A stretch of 35,702 nt of DNA from Lachnospiraceae bacterium M18-1 (GCA_000403295.2 KE159610.1:1060367-1096068), one strand, 5' to 3'. Numbered from the stretch's first letter, positions 15,488-23,316 are shown. A program made the numbers and translations. Notes: generated by a model from the sequence alone, not told the origin.

Positions 15488-15532
15488 CATTTCATTTTAC
15501 TATACAAGACTATCACATCACAGCACGAATAC

Positions 15533-15550
15533 AAGCCCCCCTGGGGGTTA
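15533..15550. promoter_or_regulatory. C-tract/G-tract palindrome between cbiM and the REC-synthetase gene
   Basis: AAGCCCCCCTGGGGGTTAA lies in the divergent intergenic region. Metal-responsive CsoR/RcnR-type repressors bind G-tract palindromes, so this could be a metal-regulator operator. No such regulator gene is in the window. Confidence 0.35.
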
Positions 15551-15581
15551 ATTATAAGCATGATCGTAATGAATTGTAACA

Positions 15582-15610
15582 TTGAAACACCCCCCATTTT
15601 ATGATACAAT
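15582..15610 (+). promoter_or_regulatory. Promoter of the REC-(p)ppGpp synthetase gene
   Basis: TTGAAA (15582-15587), 17 bp, TACAAT (15605-15610) preceded by TGA. Confidence 0.75.
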
Positions 15611-15649
15611 GATTGCGCGGGTACGTAAGATAAAATCGAGGTGGACAGT

Positions 15650-16750
15650 ATGCATAGGATATTAGTTGCAGACGATGTGGAGATCAACCGCGAGATACTG
15701 CACGACATGCTGATGGAGGATTATATTGTAGAAACGGCGGAGGATGGCGCGCAGGCCGTCCAAAAGCTGCAGGAATACCGGGGCGGCATCGCGGCTCTTC
15801 TGCTGGATCTGCAGATGCCGCGTATGGACGGCTATGCTGTCCTGAACTGGATGAACGACCACAAGTGGATCGATACCATCCCAGTCCTGATCATAAGCAG
15901 CGAGAGAGCCGTAGAGATTGAAAACTATTGCTTCGAAATGGGCGTTTCGGATTTTATCCACAAGCCCTTTAACAGTTCTATTGTCAAAAAGCGGGTAGAT
16001 AATATCGTCGAGCTCTTTGCCCGCAAAAACGGTCTGGAGAAGACTATCGCCCAGCAGACAAGGGCACTGGAGGAGCAGCGCCAGATCATCCGTCTCCACA
16101 CGCGGCAGTTGAGGGATACCAAGATCTTCAACGATCTGATGATGCAGTACCGCAGCGCCATCATGGTGATCGAAGCAAAGCTCAAGGTCCTTTACGAAGA
16201 ATTTGCCCAGGAATACAACCGGAATCCCTTTGAATCCATCAAGAGCCGGCTGAAATCCCCGGAGAGCATTTATGAAAAGCTGGATCGAAAAGGATTTCCC
16301 ATTACAGTAGAAAGTATCCGGGAATATCTTGCCGACGTGGCAGGAGTCCGCGTGATCTGCTCCTTTCCGGATGATATTTACCGCCTGGCCGATCTGGTGG
16401 TCCAGTCCAATGACATCATTCTGGTGCAGAAAAAGGACTATATCAAGAACCCCAAGTCCAACGGCTACCGCAGCCTGCATCTGATCCTGGACGTTCCCAT
16501 CTTTCTGTCCGTCGGAAAGGAATATGTAAAGGTGGAAATACAGTTTCGGACCATTGCCATGGACTTCTGGGCCAGCCTGGAACACAAGCTGAGGTACAAA
16601 AAAGATTTGGAAAATACGGAGGAGATCGAACGGCAGCTAAAGGTCTGCGCCGACTCCATCGATGTCCTGGACTATCAGATGATGCAGATCCGGAACCGGA
16701 TCGACAAGACCAATACCGCATTGCTCGTGCGTGATATAGAATATCCATAA
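15650..16750 (+). CDS. Response-regulator receiver domain fused to a RelQ/YjbM-type (p)ppGpp synthetase
   Basis: 366 aa from the ATG at 15650, preceded by GAGGTGG; a GTG at 15641 is less likely. Residues 1-120 are a complete receiver: the acidic pair D8-D9, phosphoacceptor D53 in LLLDLQMPRMDG, IISSERA and the Lys in FIHKPF. A coiled-coil linker follows (about 125-165, QTRALEEQRQIIRLHTRQL). The remainder is a small alarmone synthetase domain with its key motifs: SRLKSPESIYEKL, LADVAGVRVICSF, KKDYIKNPKSNGYRSLH and VEIQFRTIAMDFWASLEHK. It lacks the hydrolase, TGS and ACT domains of long RelA/SpoT. It would couple a phosphorelay signal to pyrophosphate transfer from ATP to GDP/GTP. It is monocistronic, and no histidine kinase is nearby. 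Confidence 0.93.
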   Translation: MHRILVADDVEINREILHDMLMEDYIVETAEDGAQAVQKLQEYRGGIAALLLDLQMPRMDGYAVLNWMNDHKWIDTIPVLIISSERAVEIENYCFEMGVSDFIHKPFNSSIVKKRVDNIVELFARKNGLEKTIAQQTRALEEQRQIIRLHTRQLRDTKIFNDLMMQYRSAIMVIEAKLKVLYEEFAQEYNRNPFESIKSRLKSPESIYEKLDRKGFPITVESIREYLADVAGVRVICSFPDDIYRLADLVVQSNDIILVQKKDYIKNPKSNGYRSLHLILDVPIFLSVGKEYVKVEIQFRTIAMDFWASLEHKLRYKKDLENTEEIERQLKVCADSIDVLDYQMMQIRNRIDKTNTALLVRDIEYP

Positions 16751-16755
16751 ACAAA

Positions 16756-16788
16756 AGTGTGCGGCATAATTCCTTTCCGCCGCACACT
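16756..16788. terminator. Bidirectional terminator
   Basis: AGTGTGCGGC and GCCGCACACT (16779-16788) form a perfect 10-bp stem. On the minus strand it is followed by TTTTGTTT, and it lies between two converging genes. Confidence 0.8.
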
Positions 16789-16793
16789 CCGTC

Positions 16794-18002
16794 TTATATT
16801 GCCATCATCTTTTCACTTTCAAATGCTTTCGCGATCACGCCCACAAGGACCGCGCCCAACACCAGCGTCACTCCAAGGGTCATCCCGTACTGCGCAAAAG
16901 TCACTTCCTGGGTCAGAATCCCCTGCAGTGCGATCGACGTATTATAGATCGGGAGCATATAGAACCAGCTCTTCGGCGCGTCCGTCGTAAACATGGTCAG
17001 GATTCCCAGCACGAGGACCAGCATATACATTGGCGTCACATAAGAGCTTGCCTCCTTTACCGTCTTTGCAAATACAGATACCAGCACAATGATAGCCGAG
17101 TACAAAAATGCGATGGCGACCAGAAGCAGTGCCAGCATTCCGATCTGCTGTACGCTCAGCGTCAGGCTGATGCCCAGATCTTCCCCGGACGACCCGCCCA
17201 GCATCTGGGGCATGAAGATCACCATGGCCGCCACATAGACTACCGACGACACCCCGGAAATGATCATCAATGCAAATACCTTTCCCAACACGATGGAACT
17301 CCGCTTGATCGGAGAAACCAGAAGGCTCGCCATCGTCCCCCGTTCCTTCTCTCCTGCCACCATGTCCGTTCCGATCCCCATGGCTCCGGCAAACAAGAGG
17401 ATCGTCACGAAGTAAGGCAGCATTGTTCCGAGCACCTTTCCCCCTGCCTTCTGGTCATCCTGAATGATCATATCCGGATTATCCGAATTTACGGTAAATA
17501 TCGCCAGCTTCTGCATATCGTCCACACGCTCGGCCAGCAGCGCCTGCCGGTACATCTCCAGCACCCCGGTCGAGATCACATCAAATGCAGCCCTGGAATA
17601 TTCCTCCGACGGATTGTAGTAGGTCTTCACCTGTACGATCTCGTCCCCTTTCTGATAATTCCCGACCGCTTCCTCAAAATGTTCCGGAAATTCGATCCAC
17701 AGATCCGCCTCACCGTTTCGAATCTGCTCTGTTATATCTTCCCGGTCCTTCGCGGTCCGGATCTCACACTGGGTTCCGGTCTGCCCCAGAAAACCTTCAA
17801 ATTCTGCAGGAGCATTTTCCACATATACAACAGGCACGTGCTCCTCCACATCCTGCTCTGCTTTCATACTCATATTGCTGACAAGGCTCATCACCACGAT
17901 CATGATCACGACCGGAAGGATAAATACAGAAAACAGCATCTTTCCGTCCTTGAATACACGCGCCAGTTCCTTGCCGCAGATCTGCCTGATTCCGTCCATC
18001 AT
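16794..18002 (-). CDS. ABC-2 type exporter permease, NatB-like
   Basis: 402 aa. An N-terminal membrane helix (residues 23-42) is followed by a large extracellular domain (45-180) and then five to six helices. The NatB/ABC-2 motif MVAGEKERGTMASLLVSPIKR follows helix 2. The start codon overlaps the stop of the ATPase gene as ATGA, so translation is coupled. NatAB in Bacillus exports sodium; other family members move different substrates, so the cargo here is open. Confidence 0.92.
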   Translation of the reverse strand: MMDGIRQICGKELARVFKDGKMLFSVFILPVVIMIVVMSLVSNMSMKAEQDVEEHVPVVYVENAPAEFEGFLGQTGTQCEIRTAKDREDITEQIRNGEADLWIEFPEHFEEAVGNYQKGDEIVQVKTYYNPSEEYSRAAFDVISTGVLEMYRQALLAERVDDMQKLAIFTVNSDNPDMIIQDDQKAGGKVLGTMLPYFVTILLFAGAMGIGTDMVAGEKERGTMASLLVSPIKRSSIVLGKVFALMIISGVSSVVYVAAMVIFMPQMLGGSSGEDLGISLTLSVQQIGMLALLLVAIAFLYSAIIVLVSVFAKTVKEASSYVTPMYMLVLVLGILTMFTTDAPKSWFYMLPIYNTSIALQGILTQEVTFAQYGMTLGVTLVLGAVLVGVIAKAFESEKMMAI

Positions 18003-18775
18003 AATACCTCTCCCTTTCTCTCCCTGTAAAGTTCAAAAAATGCATCCTCCAGATCCTGTGCCCCGGTTTCCTGGAGAATCTCCCCCAGCCTTCCTTCTGC
18101 CACCTTCTGTCCGTCAATGATGACGCCGATCCTGTCGCAGATCTTCTCCGCCTCAGACATGATGTGGGTGGAAATAATGACCAGCTTGCCGTCATTTTTC
18201 AGCTTTTTCAGGTAATCCGTCACCCCTCTAGCCGTCACCACATCCAGCCCGTTGGTCGGCTCGTCAAAGATCACGATGTCCGGATCATGGACCAGGCATA
18301 CCGCGATCGCCGCTTTCTGCCCCATGCCGGTAGACAGCTCCTTGATCTTCTTATGCGCAAAATCCTTGATTCCGAAATACTCGAACAGCTCTTCCTTTCT
18401 GGCCTTAAGCTTCTCCTCCGGCACATGATGGAGCCTTCCGAAAAAATCAAACATATAATCTACAGAAAACTGCGGGTCCAGCTTGATATCGCCTGTCAGA
18501 AACCCGATCTTCTCCCGCACCTGCTCTGGTTCCTTCTGTACCTCATGCCCGGCAACATAGATCTCTCCCTTCGAAGGGCGGATAATGGTGGAAATGCATC
18601 GAAGCGTGGTCGTCTTTCCCGCCCCGTTGGGCCCTAAAAGCCCGTAGATCTCCCCCGGCACGGCCCGGAGGCTCAAGTCATCCACCGCTGTCTTCAGCGG
18701 GTTGGTTGTCTTGGATTCCTTCATCTGCTTCTTGTTCAGCTTATAAATCTTTGTCAGATTATTAATCTCGATCAT
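17999..18775 (-). CDS. ABC transporter ATP-binding protein, NatA-like
   Basis: 258 aa from the ATG at 18775 with AGGAAGGTGA upstream; the GTG at 18784 overlaps that ribosome site. It has Walker A GLLGPNGAGKTT, the Q-loop in GFLTGDI, the signature in LSTGMGQKAAIA (LSTGM replaces the usual LSGG, common in NatA), Walker B IVIFDEPTNGLD and the switch His in ISTHIMSEAE. It forms the exporter with the downstream permease. Confidence 0.94.
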   Translation of the reverse strand: MIEINNLTKIYKLNKKQMKESKTTNPLKTAVDDLSLRAVPGEIYGLLGPNGAGKTTTLRCISTIIRPSKGEIYVAGHEVQKEPEQVREKIGFLTGDIKLDPQFSVDYMFDFFGRLHHVPEEKLKARKEELFEYFGIKDFAHKKIKELSTGMGQKAAIAVCLVHDPDIVIFDEPTNGLDVVTARGVTDYLKKLKNDGKLVIISTHIMSEAEKICDRIGVIIDGQKVAEGRLGEILQETGAQDLEDAFFELYRERKGEVL

Positions 18776-18962
18776 AGTTATCACCTTCCTCTTTTCTCTT
18801 TATAGCCAAATACCCTGCAGCAAGCTGCGAAGTATCTGCCCCTCGTGTCAACCGCCAGATCCCCATGCAGGCATGGCTGCCTGACCCGCTGCTTCGCGGG
18901 AATCAATCAAAACAGCACGCGCAGACACATCTGCTTCTGTATATCCCTGCTGTTCTGAATGG

Positions 18963-19439
18963 TCACATCATTCTGTCATAAATCATTCTTACTGCGATAA
19001 ACAGGATAAAATATAACATGACCAGCACCCATACCGTCCAGAATACTTCCATACTGAAAAATCCTGCAACAAGCATAAGCACATATCCTATCACGATTAG
19101 CAGCGCGCCGGCCGTATTGTGTGCTTTCAAGTTAAGCTGGACATTCCGCTCATCATATTCCTGCAGCCGCTTCATCCGAAGCTTCTTCGCATCCTTCAGT
19201 ATACTTCTGATCCACAGAAACTGTATTGTGCTTGCCCCCAGAAGTCCGCATCCGATCCCCATATACATTCCGGCCAGAAAATCCTTCTCCTCACCGGACT
19301 GCATGAGAATGACCGATACTGCTATGGATGCCGCTCCTCCAAGCATCAGCACAGGGATAAGCTTTATTCTTCTTTTTAGAATTTCCCTGTATTCTTCATC
19401 TGTATTCGCGGGCCCCCATATTGATGATTTAAACAGCAT
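18963..19439 (-). CDS. Small membrane protein paired with an XRE regulator
   Basis: 158 aa. A charged N-terminus (YREILKRRIK), two helices (about 27-48 and 57-75), a charged cytoplasmic stretch with LQEYDERNVQLNLKA, and two more helices. This is the layout of the small membrane proteins commonly paired with YgzD-like XRE regulators in Firmicutes (DUF2178/DUF3796-like). Function unknown. GGAGGAAAATGT before the ATG lies inside the 3' end of the XRE gene, so the two genes overlap by 64 bp in different frames. Confidence 0.8.
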   Translation of the reverse strand: MLFKSSIWGPANTDEEYREILKRRIKLIPVLMLGGAASIAVSVILMQSGEEKDFLAGMYMGIGCGLLGASTIQFLWIRSILKDAKKLRMKRLQEYDERNVQLNLKAHNTAGALLIVIGYVLMLVAGFFSMEVFWTVWVLVMLYFILFIAVRMIYDRMM

Positions 19440-19645
19440 ACATTTTCCTCCTCCAAATCGAATATAAATACATCTTCAATCCCCATCCCAAAATATTGCG
19501 CAATCTTATGTGCAAGTATCAATGACGCTTTATACCTCCCGTTTTCCAGGGAAATGATCGTCTGCCTCGTCACATCCACCGCATCCGCAAGCTCACTCTG
19601 GGTAATCCGCCATTCTTTCCTTAGTTCCTGGATTCTGTTCTTCAC
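19376..19645 (-). CDS. XRE/Cro-CI family regulator, YgzD-like
   Basis: 89 aa from a GTG at 19645 preceded by GGAGGGGGGGG. The helix-turn-helix covers residues 2-55: NRIQELRKEWRITQSELAD, then VDVTRQTIISLENGRYKASL, then LAHKIAQYFGMGIEDVF. Most such proteins end near IEDVFIFEEEE; this one runs about 20 residues further, into the next gene in another frame. The ATG at 19717 is in the repeat element and not a likely start. Probable autoregulator of the pair. Confidence 0.88.
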   Translation of the reverse strand: MKNRIQELRKEWRITQSELADAVDVTRQTIISLENGRYKASLILAHKIAQYFGMGIEDVFIFDLEEENVCCLNHQYGGPRIQMKNTGKF

Positions 19646-19674
19646 TTCGCCCCCCCCTCCAGATTTTTCGGAAA

Positions 19675-19722
19675 TCATGCCCAAAGGGCATCCCATCATG
19701 GCCATTCGGCCGTTCACAAGGT
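19675..19722 (-). repeat. Short structured repeat (family 1), copy at 19.7 kb
   Basis: On the minus strand it reads AACGGCCGAATGGCCATG followed by ATGGGATGCCCTTTGGGCAT. It contains GGCC-GAAT-GGCC and ATGCCC-TTT-GGGCAT hairpins. It lies between the XRE promoter and the XRE start. Confidence 0.75.
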
Positions 19723-19737
19723 CGCATCCAAAAAATT

Positions 19738-19788
19738 GTCAAGTTGACTTTACCATTTTAGTATAGTTTGCTTTACACGAATTGTCAA
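19738..19788 (-). promoter_or_regulatory. XRE promoter with palindrome
   Basis: On the minus strand TTGACA (19788-19783), 17 bp, TATACT (19765-19760). Just downstream GTCAAGTTGAC (19738-19748) is a perfect odd palindrome, and ACTTGACAATT is repeated on both sides of the -10. This fits autorepression. Confidence 0.8.
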
Positions 19789-19817
19789 GTGCATTTTACA
19801 AAAAATTACAAATTTTA

Positions 19818-19849
19818 GGCAGGGCACTTTTCACACGCCCTGCCTTTTT
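19818..19849 (+). terminator. Terminator-like hairpin
   Basis: GGCAGGGC (19818-19825) and GCCCTGCC (19837-19844) are followed by TTTTT on the plus strand. No plus-strand gene precedes it. On the minus strand it may end the 19925-20449 transcript, with a weaker T-rich tail. Confidence 0.6.
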
Positions 19850-19924
19850 CTACATAAATCTTATTTAAAAATCGCCTCTGACGTCATTTCCACGTGCAGC
19901 TCCAATCCGGGGACAGAAATCCCC

Positions 19925-20449
19925 CTATCCCCTCAGATCCATCCTCATCCCCATAATCTTATCCTGAAATATCATCGCCGAATAATTCTGCCTTGCGGAA
20001 AGTTCCATTCTAAAGCCAGTCTCCGAACCCACTTTTTCCACATTCCTTCCTGTCCCATCCAACGCTCCCGCCGTCTGCACCTGCTTCACAACCATGTTTT
20101 CCGCCGCCTTATCTCCTTCTGTCAGTTTCTGTTCCGCAGCTTCCTCTGATTCTTGTTCCGCCTTTTTCTCTGCCGTCTTCTCCTCCAGTCTCGCCTCCAT
20201 CTCCGCTTTTTCTTCCTGTCTTGCCGCTTTCTGAGACTCCTTCAGTTCCTCCTTCGCTTTGGCCAAAGCCTCCCCTGCATGATCCAATTCATTTCCGCCG
20301 TACATGCCGGCCCTTTCTATCAGCTCCAGATCCGGATCTTGCTTCCGCATCTCTCTCGATACCATGTTCATTGGCTTTAATGCTGCCTTTGCACTCGAAT
20401 CCGCCGACATCAGCGCAAAACTCAGTCCGCCAGTGATTATATTCGCCAT
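19925..20449 (-). CDS. Charged coiled-coil protein, unknown function
   Basis: 174 aa from the ATG at 20449 with AAAAGGAGGAA upstream; the longer frame runs into a repeat element. The N-terminus is ANIITGGLSFALMSADSSAK. Residues 55-120 are a Glu/Lys/Ala-rich coiled coil. The C-terminus is ARQNYSAMIFQDKIMGMRMDLRG. There is no signal peptide and no named domain that I recognise. It is probably monocistronic. Confidence 0.75.
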   Translation of the reverse strand: MANIITGGLSFALMSADSSAKAALKPMNMVSREMRKQDPDLELIERAGMYGGNELDHAGEALAKAKEELKESQKAARQEEKAEMEARLEEKTAEKKAEQESEEAAEQKLTEGDKAAENMVVKQVQTAGALDGTGRNVEKVGSETGFRMELSARQNYSAMIFQDKIMGMRMDLRG

Positions 20450-20467
20450 AGATTGTTCCTCCTTTTC

Positions 20468-20613
20468 GTTACTGTTCACACCCTTTGGGTGCTCCAGTAA
20501 CAGTATCCAGCCTATTTTAAGTCGCCTTCGGCGCGGGGCTGGATATATCGCTGTCATCACTTCATTGGTCGGACACCTTGCAGCGTAGTGCAAGATGCCG
20601 TGTGAACAGTAAC
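20468..20613. repeat. Large palindromic repeat (family 2), copy 2
   Basis: Outer arms GTTACTGTTCACAC (20468-20481) and GTGTGAACAGTAAC (20600-20613) are a perfect 14-bp inverted repeat. Inside are CACCC-TTT-GGGTG and CCAGCC/GGCTGG hairpins. Same plan as 6464-6630 and 23114-23300. Confidence 0.85.
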
Positions 20614-20726
20614 TCCTTTTCTTCTAATCAGCACGTCTATAGTTTGAAACTATTTCCAGGATTGCATCTGCCTCATCCCTGCCGCATACCTCCGTTCCGT
20701 CATCTGCAGCATAAGACGTTCCACTT

Positions 20727-21980
20727 TCAGATCCACCTTAAAATCCTTGCCGTAATATACGCGTCGCTATTCTCATACGGAATCTCCATCCGCTCCTCCT
20801 GCCCCGCATAGTCCACATACACAAGATTTCCATTTCCTCCAAATCCCGGCAGCTTTTCATATCCGCCAAAAAGAATAGAAAATTCCGTATCTTCTATTTT
20901 ATATTCCTCCAGGACCGCATCCATAGCCGCCCTCTCAATAAAAACCTTCTCTTCATCCGCTGAAACCGCTTTTCTCAGAATATCGCTGTCCCTCAAAATC
21001 CAGAATTTCCCCGCGTCATTCGTCAATACCATATCCGTAAGGTTCAAATAACGCGGAAATGAATAATTGTGAACCATCAAAAACACTCCTGCCAACAATG
21101 ACAGCCCACATACACACAAAGCCCGTACCTTCCTCCTGTCATAAGGCGTATATTCGGCAATTCTCTGTATTCTTTGCCGGACAGCCTTGTATTCTTTTTC
21201 CCCCGCAAATGCAGCCGTTCCATCAAATACCTCCGTCCGCAGGACTTTCATCGTTCGGATCAGCAGTTCCCCATATGCATAAGCATCCCTGCCGCCCGCC
21301 TGTATGGCCACCTGATCGCAGATCGCCTCCAGATCTTCCCGGAGCTCCCTCGTACAGACACTCAGGAGCAAATTCGGCCACAGCAGCACCCGCAGCACAT
21401 CCCACAGGAAGAAGCACCATAAATGCCCCTGGCAGATATGTATCTTTTCATGGAGCAGGAGAAGTTCCAACTCTTTTTCCCGGAGTTCCTCAACCATCAC
21501 TTTTGGAACAACGATCCTCCCCGGAAACAGCCCTGACGCAAACGGCATAGCCGCCATCTCACTGACCAGGACTTCCTGCCCGCAGATACAGCGCCTGTCC
21601 AGATGCCGCATCAGTGCATAGAGCCTTCTGCGCTTCCGGATCAGAAGCCCCGCACTGACAGCTATACCCAGCGTATAGGCATATCTGACCGGCCAGCACA
21701 CCATACAAAGATCGTTCCACCACATAAACATCTCCGGCTTCCACGGACTGTCATAAAACAGGTTCAGCTTCCCCAAAAAAGGAACTACAAGAAAAGTCCC
21801 CCACACCATCCCCTTTAAAAAAACCCTTTTCTCTAACACACTCCTGCGCAGGATCAATACCAGAACCAGCGCCGGAAAAGACAGTACAGCACAGCGTCCC
21901 AGCTGTATAGAAAAATAGATTGTAAGATCATCCAGGAGATTCAGAAAACGCAGGAAACTCCACCATATATTCTCGTTCAT
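20727..21980 (-). CDS. BlaR1/MecR1-type M56 membrane metallopeptidase
   Basis: 417 aa. Several membrane helices occupy residues 25-115. The zinc site HEKIH is at 177-181 (HExxH), with the downstream glutamate motif EDLEAICDQVAIQ near 216, as in M56 peptidases. After a last helix near residue 290, a C-terminal extracellular domain of about 120 residues is not a recognisable beta-lactam-binding domain, so the sensed signal is unknown. The start overlaps the blaI-like gene as ATGA. Together they should form a sensor-protease/repressor pair in which the protease triggers repressor cleavage. Confidence 0.9.
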   Translation of the reverse strand: MNENIWWSFLRFLNLLDDLTIYFSIQLGRCAVLSFPALVLVLILRRSVLEKRVFLKGMVWGTFLVVPFLGKLNLFYDSPWKPEMFMWWNDLCMVCWPVRYAYTLGIAVSAGLLIRKRRRLYALMRHLDRRCICGQEVLVSEMAAMPFASGLFPGRIVVPKVMVEELREKELELLLLHEKIHICQGHLWCFFLWDVLRVLLWPNLLLSVCTRELREDLEAICDQVAIQAGGRDAYAYGELLIRTMKVLRTEVFDGTAAFAGEKEYKAVRQRIQRIAEYTPYDRRKVRALCVCGLSLLAGVFLMVHNYSFPRYLNLTDMVLTNDAGKFWILRDSDILRKAVSADEEKVFIERAAMDAVLEEYKIEDTEFSILFGGYEKLPGFGGNGNLVYVDYAGQEERMEIPYENSDAYITARILRWI

Positions 21981-22378
21981 TTCTTAACCTTCCCTTTGCT
22001 TTTCTCCAGGATCTCCTCCAATTCACAGATCTGTTCGTCTGTCAGCACGATACTTTGAATCAGTGACGCAAGCGCACTGCTCTGGTTTCCTGAGAAATAG
22101 CTGTCCGCAAACTTTCTGCTCTTACTCTTTAGACATTCCTCCTTTGATTTCAGCACCGAATAGTGATACACTCTGGAATCTTTTTCATCCACCCTGTGGC
22201 TCAGGATTCCCTTCTGACACAGACGGTTCATCAGCACACGTATCATTTTCGGCGTCATATCCAGCCGCCCTTCCAGCTTCCGGATTACTGCGGATGAAGT
22301 CAAAGGCATGTCACTTTCCCAAAGCACTTCCATGATCAGCCATTCGCTTTCGCTCGGCATTACATCTTCATTTCCCAT
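21977..22378 (-). CDS. BlaI/MecI/CopY family repressor
   Basis: 133 aa, typical length. The winged helix is seen in PSESEWLIMEVLWESDMPLTSSAVI, then MTPKMIRVLMNRLCQKGIL, then RVYHYSVLKSKEEC. A C-terminal helical dimerisation region follows, with LTDEQICELEEILEKSKGK. AAAGGAGATGA precedes the ATG. First gene of the operon with the M56 peptidase, and probably autoregulated through the palindromes at 22424-22458. Confidence 0.93.
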   Translation of the reverse strand: MGNEDVMPSESEWLIMEVLWESDMPLTSSAVIRKLEGRLDMTPKMIRVLMNRLCQKGILSHRVDEKDSRVYHYSVLKSKEECLKSKSRKFADSYFSGNQSSALASLIQSIVLTDEQICELEEILEKSKGKVKK

Positions 22379-22423
22379 ATGTCATCTCCTTTCCTAAACA
22401 TACAATGCTTCCACATATATATC

Positions 22424-22458
22424 GGATAACACGTGTTTATCCTTAATACATGTTATCC
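22424..22458. promoter_or_regulatory. Likely BlaI-type operators
   Basis: GGATAACACGTGTTTATCC (22424-22442) is a near-perfect palindrome centred on CACGTG. A second half-copy, ACATGTTATCC, is at 22448-22458. Both lie just upstream of the repressor gene. Confidence 0.65.
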
Positions 22459-22500
22459 ATTTTTTTCATTCATACATTGTTTCATTCGTTTTCATAAACC

Positions 22501-22544
22501 AAAAAAACTGTTGAAAAATGCTGTAAATCCCATTTTCCAACAGT
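22501..22544 (-). terminator. Terminator of the PilZ gene
   Basis: On the minus strand ACTGTTGGAAAATG pairs with CATTTTTCAACAGT and is followed by TTTTTTT. Confidence 0.85.
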
Positions 22545-22658
22545 CCTTATGATATTCCGGTTCTCTGTTCAGCCCCCCGCAGATCCTGTACTGCCCTGTA
22601 CTGAACATCCGCAATTATTTCCCACAGGCGGAACCCGGATCAGGCTTGCCCGGAGCAA

Positions 22659-23006
22659 TTATTTTTCATTGATACGATTTATCATCTCATAGATTTCAAT
22701 CCGCTTGGCATTCACTTCCGGCAGCCCCATGAAAATTGTTCCGCACATGTACCGCTCTTCCTTGGTCTGTTCTATACGGACTACCTTCAGAAAAGCGTGG
22801 ATCGTTTCATCGTTCCAAATTGTCAAATGCGCCTCATACACTGCTCCAATAGACAACGGGGTATCACAGATGAACCCGACGCCCGTCTTTGATACATCCA
22901 GGACTTCAATCTCCACTTCCTGCGCCTTCACTGAATCATCATTCATATTTTTAATTAACAATTTCGCCGACAGGCTCATTCGTCTGTCTTTTCTCTTTTC
23001 TTCCAT
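22659..23006 (-). CDS. PilZ domain protein, c-di-GMP receptor
   Basis: 115 aa, a stand-alone PilZ domain. Both binding motifs are present: the N-terminal arginine motif KRKDRRMSL (RxxxR) and DVSKTGVGF (DxSxxG). Binding of cyclic di-GMP is therefore expected. The target is unknown and no flagellar or synthase gene is close. AAAGGAG precedes the ATG. It is monocistronic, with its own terminator. Confidence 0.92.
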   Translation of the reverse strand: MEEKRKDRRMSLSAKLLIKNMNDDSVKAQEVEIEVLDVSKTGVGFICDTPLSIGAVYEAHLTIWNDETIHAFLKVVRIEQTKEERYMCGTIFMGLPEVNAKRIEIYEMINRINEK

Positions 23007-23113
23007 CTTCCGTTAGCTCCTTTCAAGCAAATCTTTCTGATTCTAATTTTAGACCATTTATCAGAATTTGTAAAGCGGGCAGACCGAACTGTTTTATTTT
23101 CAGGAAAAAATAT

Positions 23114-23300
23114 GTTACTGTTCCCCCCCTGACCGGGCGTTCACAGCAACGGCATCCAGCCCATTGAAAAGTCGCCTCCCGGCGAGGGGCTGGATGCCCG
23201 TCCCATCACTGAATTGGCCGGATGCCGTGCAGCGAGTGCACGGCACCGTGCTCACAGTAACAAAAATATGTTACTGTGAGCACCCGGTCAGGGTGTGAAC
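23114..23300. repeat. Large palindromic repeat (family 2), copy 3
   Basis: It contains GCATCCAGCCC/GGGGCTGGATGC, and a perfect 14-bp inverted repeat GTGCTCACAGTAAC/GTTACTGTGAGCAC around AAAAATAT (near 23249-23283). The last 31 bp (23270-23300) are, in reverse complement, identical but for one base to 29348-29378. Confidence 0.8.
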
Positions 23301-23316
23301 AGCAGCAAAAAAATCC

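Noticed and set aside
15371..15490. 40-residue N-terminal extension of CbiM
   Set aside because: The family needs a terminal Met-His; a strong ribosome site precedes the ATG at 15370, and the extension runs through a terminator-like leader.
15662..16585. 307-codon minus-strand frame
   Set aside because: Antisense to the REC-synthetase gene, which has complete catalytic motifs.
16794..18775. Antibiotic exporter
   Set aside because: Sequence supports a NatAB-like ABC-2 exporter only; cargo cannot be assigned.
23114..23300. CRISPR array
   Set aside because: The repeats are long inverted and nested arms, not regular direct repeats separated by spacers, and no cas genes are present.
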